Of a stretch of DNA of 64,000 nucleotides, positions 36,489 through 47,551 are shown piece by piece. Every line of letters starts with the position of its first letter. Position 1 is the stretch's first letter. The notes below the pieces were generated by a model that was not told where the DNA came from, did no database searches, and saw only the letters and a program-made list of their open reading frames with translations. The position numbers were made by a program, and so were the translations under genes. The stretch spans positions 29,699,001-29,763,000 of the forward strand of contig CM065388.1 of the NCBI GenBank assembly GCA_033060915.1, read 5' to 3'. This DNA is from Euryodendron excelsum (Eukaryota; Streptophyta; Magnoliopsida; Ericales; Pentaphylacaceae).

Positions 36489-39400
36489 ACCGGCTCTAGG
36501 TATCAAACCGGCAACCCCTCAGAACACTCTCAATAGTATTTCCAACCTTCAAGCCTTCTCACGGGGAACCCCGAGTCAATTCTTGGTTCAATTGACTCTT
36601 TTACCCCTGGCAAGTCGGTCAACCTTTTTAACTATTCTATCATTGTTGCTCAAGCAAGTTATCTCTAGGGCACTCTCTCTGAGGGTTCCCGTCCATTCCC
36701 GACCAATTGTAGTTACTCGGAATCTTTCGGATCATTCCCGTACTTTTTCGAGTCATTCCTAATGGAGCCAAGCCAAAATTTGCATGGTAGTCACTAGGAC
36801 AAGCGCCCAAATCTTTTGCCTTGAATCCCAAGGGTCGAAAGATATATTTCTTGCTACCTTAAAACTTTCCTAAATGGCTAGTGCCACTAGGAGTGGCCCT
36901 AATGGAATTTTTACCCTGGCACCACTGCAAAAGGTGCCTAGGTCATTTTAGTTGCCTATAAATACAGACCCTCTCCCTGCGTAAAAAGGGTCCAAAAATT
37001 CAATCCAAAAACTCTGTCTCTCTAAAATGAGAGCTCGAAGTCTATCCAAATCCTAATTCTCTCAAGCCTCTTCAAGCCCTAGCCACCATACACTCAAACC
37101 CTAGTCTCTATACACCTTAAACACTCACACACAAGCCTCCAAAGCATATATTAAAAACTCAAGTGTTGTAACTTCAAAGCTCTCAAGGTTCAAGTAAAGC
37201 AAAGCAAACCAAGTAATCAAAGCACGAAGAATACAATGTTAGTTTTCTATTTATTTTTATGTAATCCCCTTTCTCTCTTCTCCTTCCTAACCCACTTACG
37301 TTTTCTTCTATTTTAATCCCCATTTTCTATCTCCTTTTCTTGCATGCTTGAAACAAGGGACGCCCCAGTTCATGCTTAGAAAGGACTGTTGAAGGTCACC
37401 GTGCTGGGGCTTTCTTCTAATTCAACCTTTGATAGTGTGGGTTCGACCCCCTTGATTATATAGTGAAGCCTAGCCTTGTATGTTCATGACCCTATCGCAT
37501 TGTGCATGTCATATTCATACATCCATTCAAAATTACTTTCAAAATTATTTTCAAACTTGTATTAAAGTTCTATTTCAAAACTTGCATTCAAAATCATTCT
37601 CTTTCAAATTTGTTTTCAAAATCACATTCCTAGAGTGATTCTAACCATTCTATGGTTAGAGTTGTGTTAGGAAAATATTATATTCAATGTGACTATCAAG
37701 GTCCAAATCTTGAGTGTAAACCCTAAATTGTTTTTTATTCAAAACCATAATTTTAAGATGATTCTAGTCATTTCATGGTTAGGGTTGTTTTAGGAAAGTA
37801 TGATATTCAATGTGGTCATTATGGTCCATATTTCAAACTTTATTTTGTTTTCAAAATCACAACCCTAGAATGGTTCTAATCTTTTCATGGTTAGAATCAT
37901 TTTAGGAAAGTGAGATATTCAAGAGACTTGTAACAGTACATATTCAAATATCTTTCTAAATTGTTTTTCAAAACTACTTCCTAAAAACTCTTTTTAATAA
38001 TCTACTTTTCAAAATCTCTTTGTCTTAGAGTCCAAGTCAAACTCTAGAATCCATGATTGGGAAACTATAGTTCCTTTCTTAAAATCATAACTTCCTATTT
38101 TTCTTCAAATCATAAATTTTCAAAACCTCTTTTTCTACACCAAATCATTGATTTCCAAATTCAAGACTCAACCTTTCCAACTCCATGTCAAATCAAATCT
38201 TCCAATTTGGAAAACCAAATCAAATCCTCCAATTTTGGAAACAAAATCAAATCATCTATTTTTGAAAATAAAATCCATCTTCTATTTTAGGCAATAAAGA
38301 TCAAATCTTTCCTAATTTCAAACATTCAAATATTTCCCAATTTCAAACTTTCAAACCTTTCCTAATTTCAGACTATCAAAGTTTTTCTAAATTTCAAGCT
38401 TTGAAATCTTTCTTAATTTCAAAACTTTCAAGTCTTCCTAAATCTCAACTTTTCAAATTCAACTTATCAAATCTTTCCAAATTCTAAAAGTTTCCTAATT
38501 TCAAACTTCTAAATCTTATTTTCAAGATTCAAAACTTTCCAAATTCAAACCTTTTCAAAATCAACTCTTTCCTAATTTGAAAACTTTCCTGAAAAGAAAC
38601 TTTCCTAAAATCAAACTTATTAAGCTGACACTTTCCTATTTTGAAACTTTCCTAATTCAAAGCTTTTCAAAATCCAATCTTTCCTAAACCCTAACTTTCT
38701 AAAATTTTCAAATCAAATATTCAAGTCAAATCTTTTCCAACCATTCCAAGTCAAGTGTTTCTAAATCAAATTAAATCTTTTCCAATCTTTTCTAAATCTC
38801 ATCTTTTCTAATTTTAAGTTTTCTAAAATTAAAATTTTCAAGTCTAAATCAAACATTTCTATTTCTAGTCTATGTTTCAACCCTAGGTTACCTAAGTCCT
38901 AGGTTACCTAAACCCTAGGAGGACTAAGCCCTAGTTCAACCCTAACCTTAAAATTAGGAAGCTTCAACTCCTTTCAATGACTTTTATAAGACTCTTTTCT
39001 AAACCAAGATGATTTTCAAACTTCAATCTAAGTCAAGATGTTTTCAAGGTTCAACTCAATCTTTCCCAAATCAAGTCTAAGTTGTTCAAAGTTCGATCTT
39101 TTCAAATCAAAATCAATTTGAAATCAAATTTAAATTTCAAATCTTCTATCCAAAGTTGAAATCAAACCTTTTCAAGCTAAACTTTTCAAAACCTCAAAGT
39201 GTTTATTTTCAATCAGACCTCGAGCCCAAACTACGACTAACCTAATTCCCAACCAACGGATACGTAGGCAACTCCCATAGGTGCGGTCATAATCTTTTTC
39301 AAGTTTCTAATTTCACAACCTTTTTAAAGTTTTCTATTCCACAAACTTTTTTTAAATTTTCAATTTCATAACCTTTTTCAAATTTCCAATTCCAGAATCT

Positions 39401-39996
39401 TTTTCAAGTTTCAAATTCTCTTTTCAAATCTATTTCCAAAATCATATCTTTTCTTGCACTTGTATGTTATGCATCATATCAAACTTCTTTCTAAAATTCT
39501 CTTTCAAAGTGGGTAGTTAGACATTGAATAATCAAAGATTCTAATTGAGTGAACCTAGGCTAAATAGACATGTAGGTACCATAAGAGTAGGATAGAATGA
39601 TAGTCTAGTGCATCTTCCCTATACGTAACCAACCTTTGAATCTAGAAACAATGTTTTCAAACACTAAAATGGAGTTATTTTCAAAAAAGGAGCTTAAATC
39701 TTTTTAAAGGTTGCCAAATAACCTGTTTCTCAAAAAACTCTCTCTTAAGGAAGTTTTCTAGAACCTTTTCAAAAACTTTAAGTTTAATCTTTGGATTGTA
39801 CTTAGTTTTAAGTGACCTAACTCACCATAACAAAGTTAGGAGGCAACTCCAAAACTTTTTCCAAAAGCCCTTAATCAAATCAATTTCTAGTTCAAACCTA
39901 GTCGTACTCGTCCTTCTAAGAGGATGAGTTCTAACGAGAGAGTACCGTGTTTTTCTGACTTGTGTTTTCTCAAGTGCGAAAAATTGAGGCCCGACA

Positions 39997-41460
39997 GCTG
40001 GCAACTCTGCTGGGGACGCTTAGAGGGTTAGGCCAATATCATATCTTTTCACCCTTCACTCATCTAGGGTCTTCAGTTAACTTATCCAACTTTATCCACT
40101 TCAAACTTTCAAAATCAACCTTTTCAAAGCTGTTTTCGAAAACATACCATCACTTGGATTCTATTCATACTCAATTATTCAATCTTGCATTAAATTTGTC
40201 ATTCAAGTACTGATTTTTTGCATCTTTATTTTTGTAGGTGGACCTTTGTTCACATTTTTATTTTATGTCATATTAACTACCATGTATGTCATGAATGAAT
40301 AGGATGGATGGGAGTTGTTGGACATTTTTCCCTATTTTTCAAATTTCACAAACACATTGCACGTGCACTTGCATTTGCATACTTGCATTCTTTACCTTAT
40401 TATGACCCTTCTAGTTAGAAAGGGGAACGGTATATTGGTTGTCGGCGGATGCTGTGTTAATTTCTTAGCCTACGACCTCTTTATGATTCCCCAACTCGGA
40501 TCACCAACCTATAATGGCACCACCTCATGGAATGGGTCTAGGTTTGAAGATCTAGGAATTGAGTCTTCTTATGAAGAATTAGTAAACCCTCAACCTTATG
40601 CTCATGTAGAAACCTCGCATAGCCGAACGTCCGCCGGATTTAAGACACGCGTGTCAATTTTAAAACTATAGAGGAAAGGGCGACTGCTTTACTTTTCTTT
40701 TCTTTATTCTTGTCAATTCCTGCTATTATAAAGCTTGTATAAATGCTCATGCATACATATTTACTTTACAATAGGATTCTCTCTCTCTACTCTATGCATA
40801 CATGTTCATGCATTCAATATTCCATGTCAAGACAAGAGTTCCAAAGTAACTCAAGTCACTGCATCTTCATGCATATGATTAACCCAAAGAGAGTGTCCCT
40901 AAGTTCACTCTTCCTTGCATTAAACCTATCAAAATCCTAAGGGTTCCCACATAACCCTAAGGACTCATGGCACGCAATCAAACAACAAGGTTTCCCAACG
41001 ACCTCCTTAACATCAAACTCGAGGAAGGAAAATTTGAAGACTCAAGAGTAGTTTAGGATCTCAAATGTAAAAGTAGATAGCTGGAAGTCCAAAGGAAAAT
41101 TTTCCCCTTCCCCTATTAAAATGTATTTGGATTCCATTGTATTTAAACTTAAAAGTTCAATGTACCTCTTTATTTTTTATGAATGAATGAATGAATGAAT
41201 ATATATTCCCACTTGGCGGTAAGATATATGCATACAGGGGCAGACGCCCTATCTCTAAGAAAGTGAGCCAAATACATCATGTTTAGTCTCTCTCTCACAG
41301 AAGGGACACCCCTAAGACTTGCATTGCATAAAGCTTTCCAAATATAAAAAACTAACTCATGACTTGTGTCCTTACTTTTTTTGTCTTTCTTTTGCTTTCA
41401 CAGAGATCACACCATAAAGAGACACCATTGCTCCTAAGAAAGATTCATAGCCAAACTAGG
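39997..41460 (+). mobile_element. 5' internal leader of a second old element joined to L5
   Basis: It opens with a primer-site match TGGCAACTCTGCTGGGGA (39999-40016) and aligns with the leader of E1 (44817-46260), including the TTAGAAAGGGG block, the CATGTCAAGACAAGAGTTCC block and the ATACAGGGGCA block. At about 41461 it is cut by minus-strand LTR fragment L7, so gag is missing. Confidence 0.8.
40391..40671 (+). pseudogene. Short leader frame, possible relic or chance
   Basis: A frame of about 90 codons starting MTLLVRKGNG (near 40400) ends at 40671. E1 begins similarly (MSFLVRKGER) at 45191 but stops after about 27 codons and later shows similar words in the same region. Some Tat-lineage elements have an extra frame upstream of gag, so a relic is possible. 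I recognise no domain. Confidence 0.3.
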
Positions 41461-41488
41461 GAATTGGAATTTAAAAAAGGTTGTGACC
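41461..41488 (-). repeat. LTR L7, left fragment at the E1 insertion site
   Basis: Matches L4 near 24410-24440 in minus orientation and continues at 57945 after E1. The last five bases, 41484-41488, are the target duplication TGACC. The first about 680 bp of L7 is absent. Confidence 0.75.
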
Positions 41489-44400
41489 TGTAAGCACCCC
41501 ATTTTTGACCGCTCGGCAGACTACACTCCGTCTAGACTTGTTTTCAAGTCATCGTGGGCATATTCCAATCGAAACCAATCCTCTAGGTCCAAATTCCGTC
41601 TTTCCATCGCTTCGCGAGCCTGTGAGGCCCAAATAGAGGCAAAATGACCAAAATGCCCTTAGGGGCATTGTCCTTTCTTATTCCAATTCCAATCCCTCTC
41701 TCGAGACAGTTTATTCCTCGAGACGGTCCGAGTAGCAAAACTACTCACAAAACCATTAGAGTGGCGGAAACACTCACAAAACCGGTCCGAGTAGCAAAAC
41801 TACTCACAAAACCATTAGAGTGGCGGAAACACTCACAAAACCGTTAGAGTGGCGGAAACACTCACAAAACCGTTAGAGTAGCGGAAGTACTGACAAAACC
41901 GTTAGAGTAGCGGAAGTACTCACAAAACTGTTAGAGCGGCGTAAACACTCACAATCCAGGCACGTCTCTTCGGAGACGGTAAGACCCCTTTCCAATCCCA
42001 CTCTCGAGACAGTTTATTCCTCGAGACGATTTCAATCCAGGCACGTCTCTTCGGAGACGGTAAGACCCCTTTCCAATCCCACTCTCGAGACAGTTTATTC
42101 CTCGAGACGGTTTCAATCCAGGCACGTCTCTTCGGAGACGGTAAGACCCCTTTCCAATCCCTCTCTCGAGACAGTTTATTCCTCGAGACGGTCCGAGTAG
42201 CAAAACAACTCACAAAACCGTTAGAGTAGCGGAAATACTCAACCCCGTCCGAGTAGCGGAAATACTCCCAAATCATCAAATCGTTTTCAAACTTGTTTTC
42301 AAAATTGCATCAAAATCCCTTTTTCAAAAACTTGTTTTCAAAACCACAATTCTAGGGTGATTCTAGCCTTTCCATGGCTAGGGTTGCTTTAGGAAAGTGT
42401 TACATTAAAAGGGACCTTTTTGGTCTATATTTTCAAATCTTATTGTTTTCCAAAACCACTTGCTTAAAGTGGTTCTAGCCTTCTTATGGCTAGAATCGCT
42501 TTAGGAAAGTGACATGTTTTCATACTTTCCAAAAACTCTCTCTTTAAAAATCTCTTCCTAAAAACCTCTTTTGCAACATACTTTCCTAAAGCTTTCCTCT
42601 CCAAAATTGTTTTCAAAAACTCCTTTCTAAAATTTATTTTTCAAAACCCCCTTTTTTCAACTCCTTTCCCAAAACTCTCTCTCCTAAAAATTCACTTTCT
42701 AAAAACGCTCCCTAAAAATCTTTCCAAAAACTCTTTTTTTCAAAATCTTCCTTCTGGAAATTTCCTCTATAGGATTTCCTTCCAAAATCTATGTTTCCAA
42801 AAACACACTTTCCAAAAACTTGTCCCTAGGATTCCCTTCTAGAAAACCTTCGTTTCTAAAAACGCGTTTTTCAGAAAACGCTTTCCTTGGAGCCCAAACC
42901 AAACCCTAGAACTCACAATTAGGAAACCCTAATTTTCTTTCCAAAAACATGATTTTCAAAATTTGCCCCAAACCTAGGTTTCCAAAATCTCTCGTTTTAT
43001 ACATCAAAACTATACGTGTTTCCAAAACCTTTTTTCTACGTCAAAACTAGAATTTTTCAAATCTAGGGTTTCTAGAATCTCTCTTTCCAAATCCATGCTG
43101 AATTCTATCTTCCCTTTAGGAAGCCAGATCAAATCTCCCCATTTAGGAAACTAGATTCCGTCCTCTGTTTTTGGAAACAAAATCAAATCTTTTCTTTTAG
43201 AAACCAAATCCCATCCCTTCCCAAATCCAAATCTTTCCTAATTCCAATCCTTCCTAAACTTCTACTTTCCTAAACCCTAAGTTTCCAAAAACTTGAACAT
43301 AAAAATCTTTCCTAATTCAACCATTTCCTAATTCTACCTTCTTTTCAAACCTTAACTTTTCAAACCTAAGTTTTCAAACTCTTCCTAAACTCAAACCTTT
43401 CCTAATTTCAAGATTTTCTAAAACTAAAACTCTAAAAACTTTCTAAATCTTAAACTTTCTAAATTTCAAATCTTTCCAAATTCAAAACTTTCTAAATTTG
43501 AAACTTTCTTAAGTTAAATCTTTCCAAACTTCCAAATTTTCTAAATTCTAAACTTTTCAAAATTTCAAAATCTTTCTAAATCTAAGGTTTTTCTAAACTC
43601 AAAACTTTCTTAAATTCAAAACTTTCCTAAACCTAAAACTTTCTTAATTCAAACCTTTCCTATTTCGAAAACTTTCTAAATTCGAAACTTTCCTAATTTC
43701 AAAACTTTCCTAAACATAAAACTTTCCTAATTTCAAACTTTCCAAAAATGAAACTTTCCTAAATCAGACCTTTTCCTAATTCAAACATTTCCTAAATCCA
43801 ATCTTCCCTAATTTCCTAAACCTTTCAAGTCAAGTCAAATATTTTCTAAGTCACTTCTCTTTCCTAAGTCTAGGTTTCCTAAAAACAAGTCCAAATCAAT
43901 CTTTCCAAATCAAAGTCTAATCTTCTCAATTTCAATTTCCAATCTCCTCTTCTAATCTCAAATCGAATCCAATTTTCAATTCAATCTCTTTCTTCCAATC
44001 AAATCTCTTTCAATCGGACTCCGGTCCGAACTACGACTGACCTGATTCCCCTAAAGGGATACGTAGGCAACCTTCATAGGTGCGGTCACAATACTTTTTA
44101 AACTTTCAATTCCACCCTCATGGGTGCGGTTTCCAAAATCTTTTCAAATCTCAAATTCCCGTCTACTTTCAAACTTTCCATTTTCAAATTTCTAATTTCA
44201 AATTTTCAAAATTTCCAATTTCAATTCTATTTCTTCAAATCTATTTTCAAATCAAATCAATTTCTATTTTCCAATCCTCTTAACTTGCACTTGCATATCA
44301 TGCATCATGTTAGTTTTTAAACATTTGTTTTTCAAAGTGAATAGGGTTGAACTATAGTTAGTTAAAAACTCTCATAGGTGAATCTAGGGTAGATTGACAT

Positions 44401-44816
44401 GTAGGTATTGAAAGGGCGGGGTAGGGTGATGATCTTAGAATGTCTTCCCTACACGTAACCAACCTCCGAACCTAAGATCACTGTTTTCATAGACCAAAAA
44501 GAGTTATTTTTCAAAAAGGGCTAAATGTTTTCCAAAGGTTGCCAAACAACCTATTTTCTTAAAAAAACCCTCTCTTGAGGATATTTTCAAATCGTTTTTT
44601 CAAAAACCCTAAGTGTAGTTTTCGGATTACTCTTAGTTTTTAGGTGACCTAACTCACCTTAATCAAGTTAGGTGGCGACTCTGAATCTTTTTCAAAAGCC
44701 CTTTATTCAAACCTAGTCGCACTCATTCTTCTAGGAGGGTGAGTTCTAACGAGAAAGTACAGCATTTTTCCCACTTGTGTGAGTATTCCTCGAGTGCGAA
44801 AAATCTGGGCGCGACA
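41489..44816 (+). repeat. 5' LTR of E1 (3328 bp, internally deleted)
   Basis: It agrees closely with the 3' LTR at both ends but lacks the segment equivalent to about 53.5-55.39 kb. The missing part held the 160-bp units, the palindromes, the TATA box and the leader donor. It has three copies of the 81-bp TTCG-hairpin unit against two in the 3' LTR, and a hairpin array at 41725-42270. Confidence 0.93.
42271..42285 (+). other. Deletion junction in the 5' LTR of E1
   Basis: AAATCATCAA from the hairpin array joins TCGTTTTCAAAC from near 55389. In the 3' LTR the two sides are about 1.9 kb apart, and both carry TCAA at the breakpoint, so a short-homology deletion is likely. Confidence 0.85.
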
Positions 44817-44818
44817 GC

Positions 44819-44836
44819 TGGCGACTTCGCTGGGGA
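44819..44836 (+). other. Primer-binding site, tRNA-Arg
   Basis: TGGCGACTTCGCTGGGGA begins two bases after the LTR. From memory of the plant tRNA-Arg(ACG) 3' end the perfect complement is TGGCGACTCCGCTGGGGA, one mismatch. The homologous site at 39999 reads TGGCAACTCTGCTGGGGA. Confidence 0.85.
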
Positions 44837-46272
44837 GACTTAGAGGGTTAGGCCGTTAGTCATGTCTCTTTACCCTTTACCTATGTAGAGTCTTCAATTA
44901 ACTTGGTTCAATCCTATTCACTTTAAATTTTCAAAACCAATTTTTCAAAATTATTTTAAAAAAAAAAAGGGCATGCATTTATTCATATTATCTTGTATTA
45001 TGTTTGTCATCCACATACTGACACTTGCATCTTTGTTTTGTAGGTGCGCTTTATGTTTAAATTTTATTAACTGCTTTGCATGAATGTGATGTACAGGATG
45101 AATGGGAGTTGTTGGGCCCTTTCCTCCACTTTTAAAAATCACACACACACTGCATGTGCACTTGCATTCTGCATACTTGCATACCCTGATATGTCCTTTC
45201 TAGTTAGAAAGGGGGAACGGTATATTGGTTGTGGGCAAGATGCTGTGTCAGTTTCTTCGCCTACGGCGTCTTGATGGTTCCCCCGCTCGGATCACCAACC
45301 GATCATGGCACCACCTCGGGGAGTGGGCCTAGGTTTGAAGATTCGGGGACCGAGCCTTTTTAGGACGCATTAGTCAACCCTCAACCTCATACTCATATAG
45401 ACACCATGCATAGTCGAACCTCTGCCGGATTTAGGACACGAGGACCGTTTTCAAAATCACAGAGGAAAGGGCGACTGCTCTTACTTTCATTTATACCTGT
45501 TTATTCCTGCTGTTATAATGCTTGTGTTTATACTGTTATAATGCCTATCTAACTGTTCATGCATGCATGTTTACTTCACTTGTACCTTTTCTCTTTATAC
45601 TTTTTGCATATTCATGTTCATGCATTCAATATCCCATGTCAAGACAAGAGTTCCAAGTAACTCAAGTCACTGCATTCTCATGCATATGATCAACCCATTG
45701 AAAGTGACACCAACGTTACTCTCCCTTGCATTAAACCTATCCAAACCCTAAGGGTTCCCGCGTAACCCTAAGGACTCATTGCATGCATCTCAATTCATTC
45801 CATAAGAGGGGCCCTAATCCCTCTATGCTCACGGAGATAGGGTTGCCAAGAAGACAAGGGGCAATCAATCAACAAGGTCTCTCAGCGACCTCCTCAACAT
45901 CAGATTCAAGGAAGGCGAATCCGAAGACTCAAGAGTAGTTTAGGGTTTCCCTTTGTAAAATTAGATAGGTGGAAGTCCAAAGGAAAATGTTCCCCCTCCC
46001 CCTATTAAAATGTATTTCAATTCCTTTGTATTTCAAACCCAGAATTTAATGTACTTCTTTATTTTTATTAATGAATGCATGAATGGCTGAAGGTTCCCAC
46101 CTGACAGTAAAGTGTCTGCATACAGGGGCAAACCCCCTATCTCCAAAAGTGAGCCAATATATCATGTTTAGTTTCCCCCTTTAAAAGGGGGGGGGGGGGG
46201 CACCTTAGAGCATGCATTGCGTAAAGACTTGTCAAGGTCAAACACTGACTCTTCCCTTTTTGTTGGTTTTAG
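44837..46272 (+). other. E1 leader between primer site and gag
   Basis: No intact gene. It shares blocks with 40017-41460. GGGGGAAC (about 45220) and GTTCCCCC (about 45278) can pair as an 8-bp stem; the older copy keeps GGGGAA/TTCCCC. Near the end is a run of 14 G (46187-46200) preceded by CCCCCTTTAAAAGGGG. The leader ends with a 3' splice site TTGGTTTTAG (AG at 46271-46272) just before gag, the expected partner of the LTR donor. Confidence 0.65.
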
Positions 46273-47551
46273 GTACCTTCCCTCGTTCCCCGATCTTACA
46301 AGCATGGAATTGCTTACTCTTGATACGTTAACTCAGTTACTAGCAGAGACAAGAGGAGTCAAGCATAAAATGACCGAAATGGAAGGCATGCTTTCCTCAC
46401 TCTTATCTCACACAACCCGAGAGCAAGTAGAGTCCTTGCGGGCCCAAACCCATGATGGACGAAAAAGGACGAAGAAGGAAGATCATGACTATGCCGCCAC
46501 CATTGCTTCCCAATGACCTCCCCGAGCCGAGGGCCTTGCTCGAATGCCTTCCAAACCAACCCTTAACCAAACACAAGGATTATATGACCTTCCCTTCGGA
46601 TATCATCCCGACCCTTTTGGCCCTGCCACCGAGAATGGTCCCGTTCTGAAATATAAAACCCGAAGCCCTTTCAATTCCTGAACCATCAACCCAGCTGCGA
46701 CCTCACTGAAACATGGTCCCCAATCATCAAAAACATCTGCAATACCTCCTCGGACAAGGCGAACAAGTGGGAAGAAGCGGACATTTACAAAACTCGCGTG
46801 TTCACAGACCACGGTCTATTTTGGCCTCTTAGCAGCTGGCTACCTGAAACCTATACCTGCTCGACCCCAGCCCAATCCTCCGCCTCATTACTTCAAATCT
46901 GCAGCAAGCTATAAGTATCATTCGGATAGCTAAGGACACGATACTAAAGATTGTTTGGCCCTCAAGCATAAGATTCAAGACTTGATAGATAATAAGATCA
47001 TTGGGATACGACCGGCAAATCCTTCTCCAAACAGCTCTACAAACCCTCCACTGGACCATGCTGTCAACATCATTACAAAGTTTGGTAACAACAAGGTTTG
47101 TTTTGTTGCATGCCAAGAGACATATTACAAGGACGGAAAGGAAATGGAATGCGAAGATGCCTGGTCACGATATAACCCTGATGAGATGCCGACCCCGAAG
47201 ACAAACTTGCATACGAGTCTATGAAGAAAATTGATGAGGAGCTGTCCAAACTCCGTAATAAGAATTCCCCATTGTGTACACCTGAGGAGCGTCGAGCCCC
47301 AATTGGAGGCCAGAGCAGAAAGCCCCGGGCACGACCTATCGAGCTGGACGAATACGAATCGCCCGAGTGGTTTGTTAGAGAAACTCCGGAGCAAACAAAT
47401 GAAGGCCAGACAATCAAGAAAGCTGACAATTACATCATCACCACCAACTCACTTGGAACTCCGGGAGAAGCATCTACCTATCCTGCCTTAGCTGAAAATC
47501 TCAACCGTGGATGGAATGCAGACGAGGGCACAGGCCCAAAGCCGTACTAAA
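46273..47551 (+). pseudogene. gag of E1, damaged and lacking its core
   Basis: ATG at 46304 opens MELLTLDTLTQLLAETRG, continues with Lys-rich sequence and stops at 46516. After frame changes, a zinc-knuckle remnant lies at about 46910-46954: KYHSDS, a stop, then GHDTKDC; the first Cys is replaced by Tyr. ALKHKIQDLID and a Pro/Asn-rich linker follow, and the last part (47221-47550, 109 codons, MKKIDEELSKLRNK...) is open. The retrotrans_gag core seen at 17440-18148 is missing. The protein could not make normal capsids. The word following the stop at 47551 still resembles coding sequence for about 30 codons. Confidence 0.8.

Larger units (their letters stand above)
29847..39996 (+). repeat. LTR L5 (about 4.7 kb) interrupted by solo LTR L6
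   Basis: Parts 29847-31018 and 36494-39996. Starts TGTAAGCACCCC after a polypurine tract, ends GAGGCCCGACA, and is followed by a primer site (39999-40016). It therefore has a 3'-LTR signature on its left and a 5'-LTR signature on its right. TATAAATA lies at 36957-36964. The hairpin array is short and worn (30360-30600). Confidence 0.85.

Noticed and set aside
47221..47550. Separate small gene of 109 codons
   Set aside because: It is the C-terminal part of the damaged gag, continuous in context with the zinc-knuckle region.
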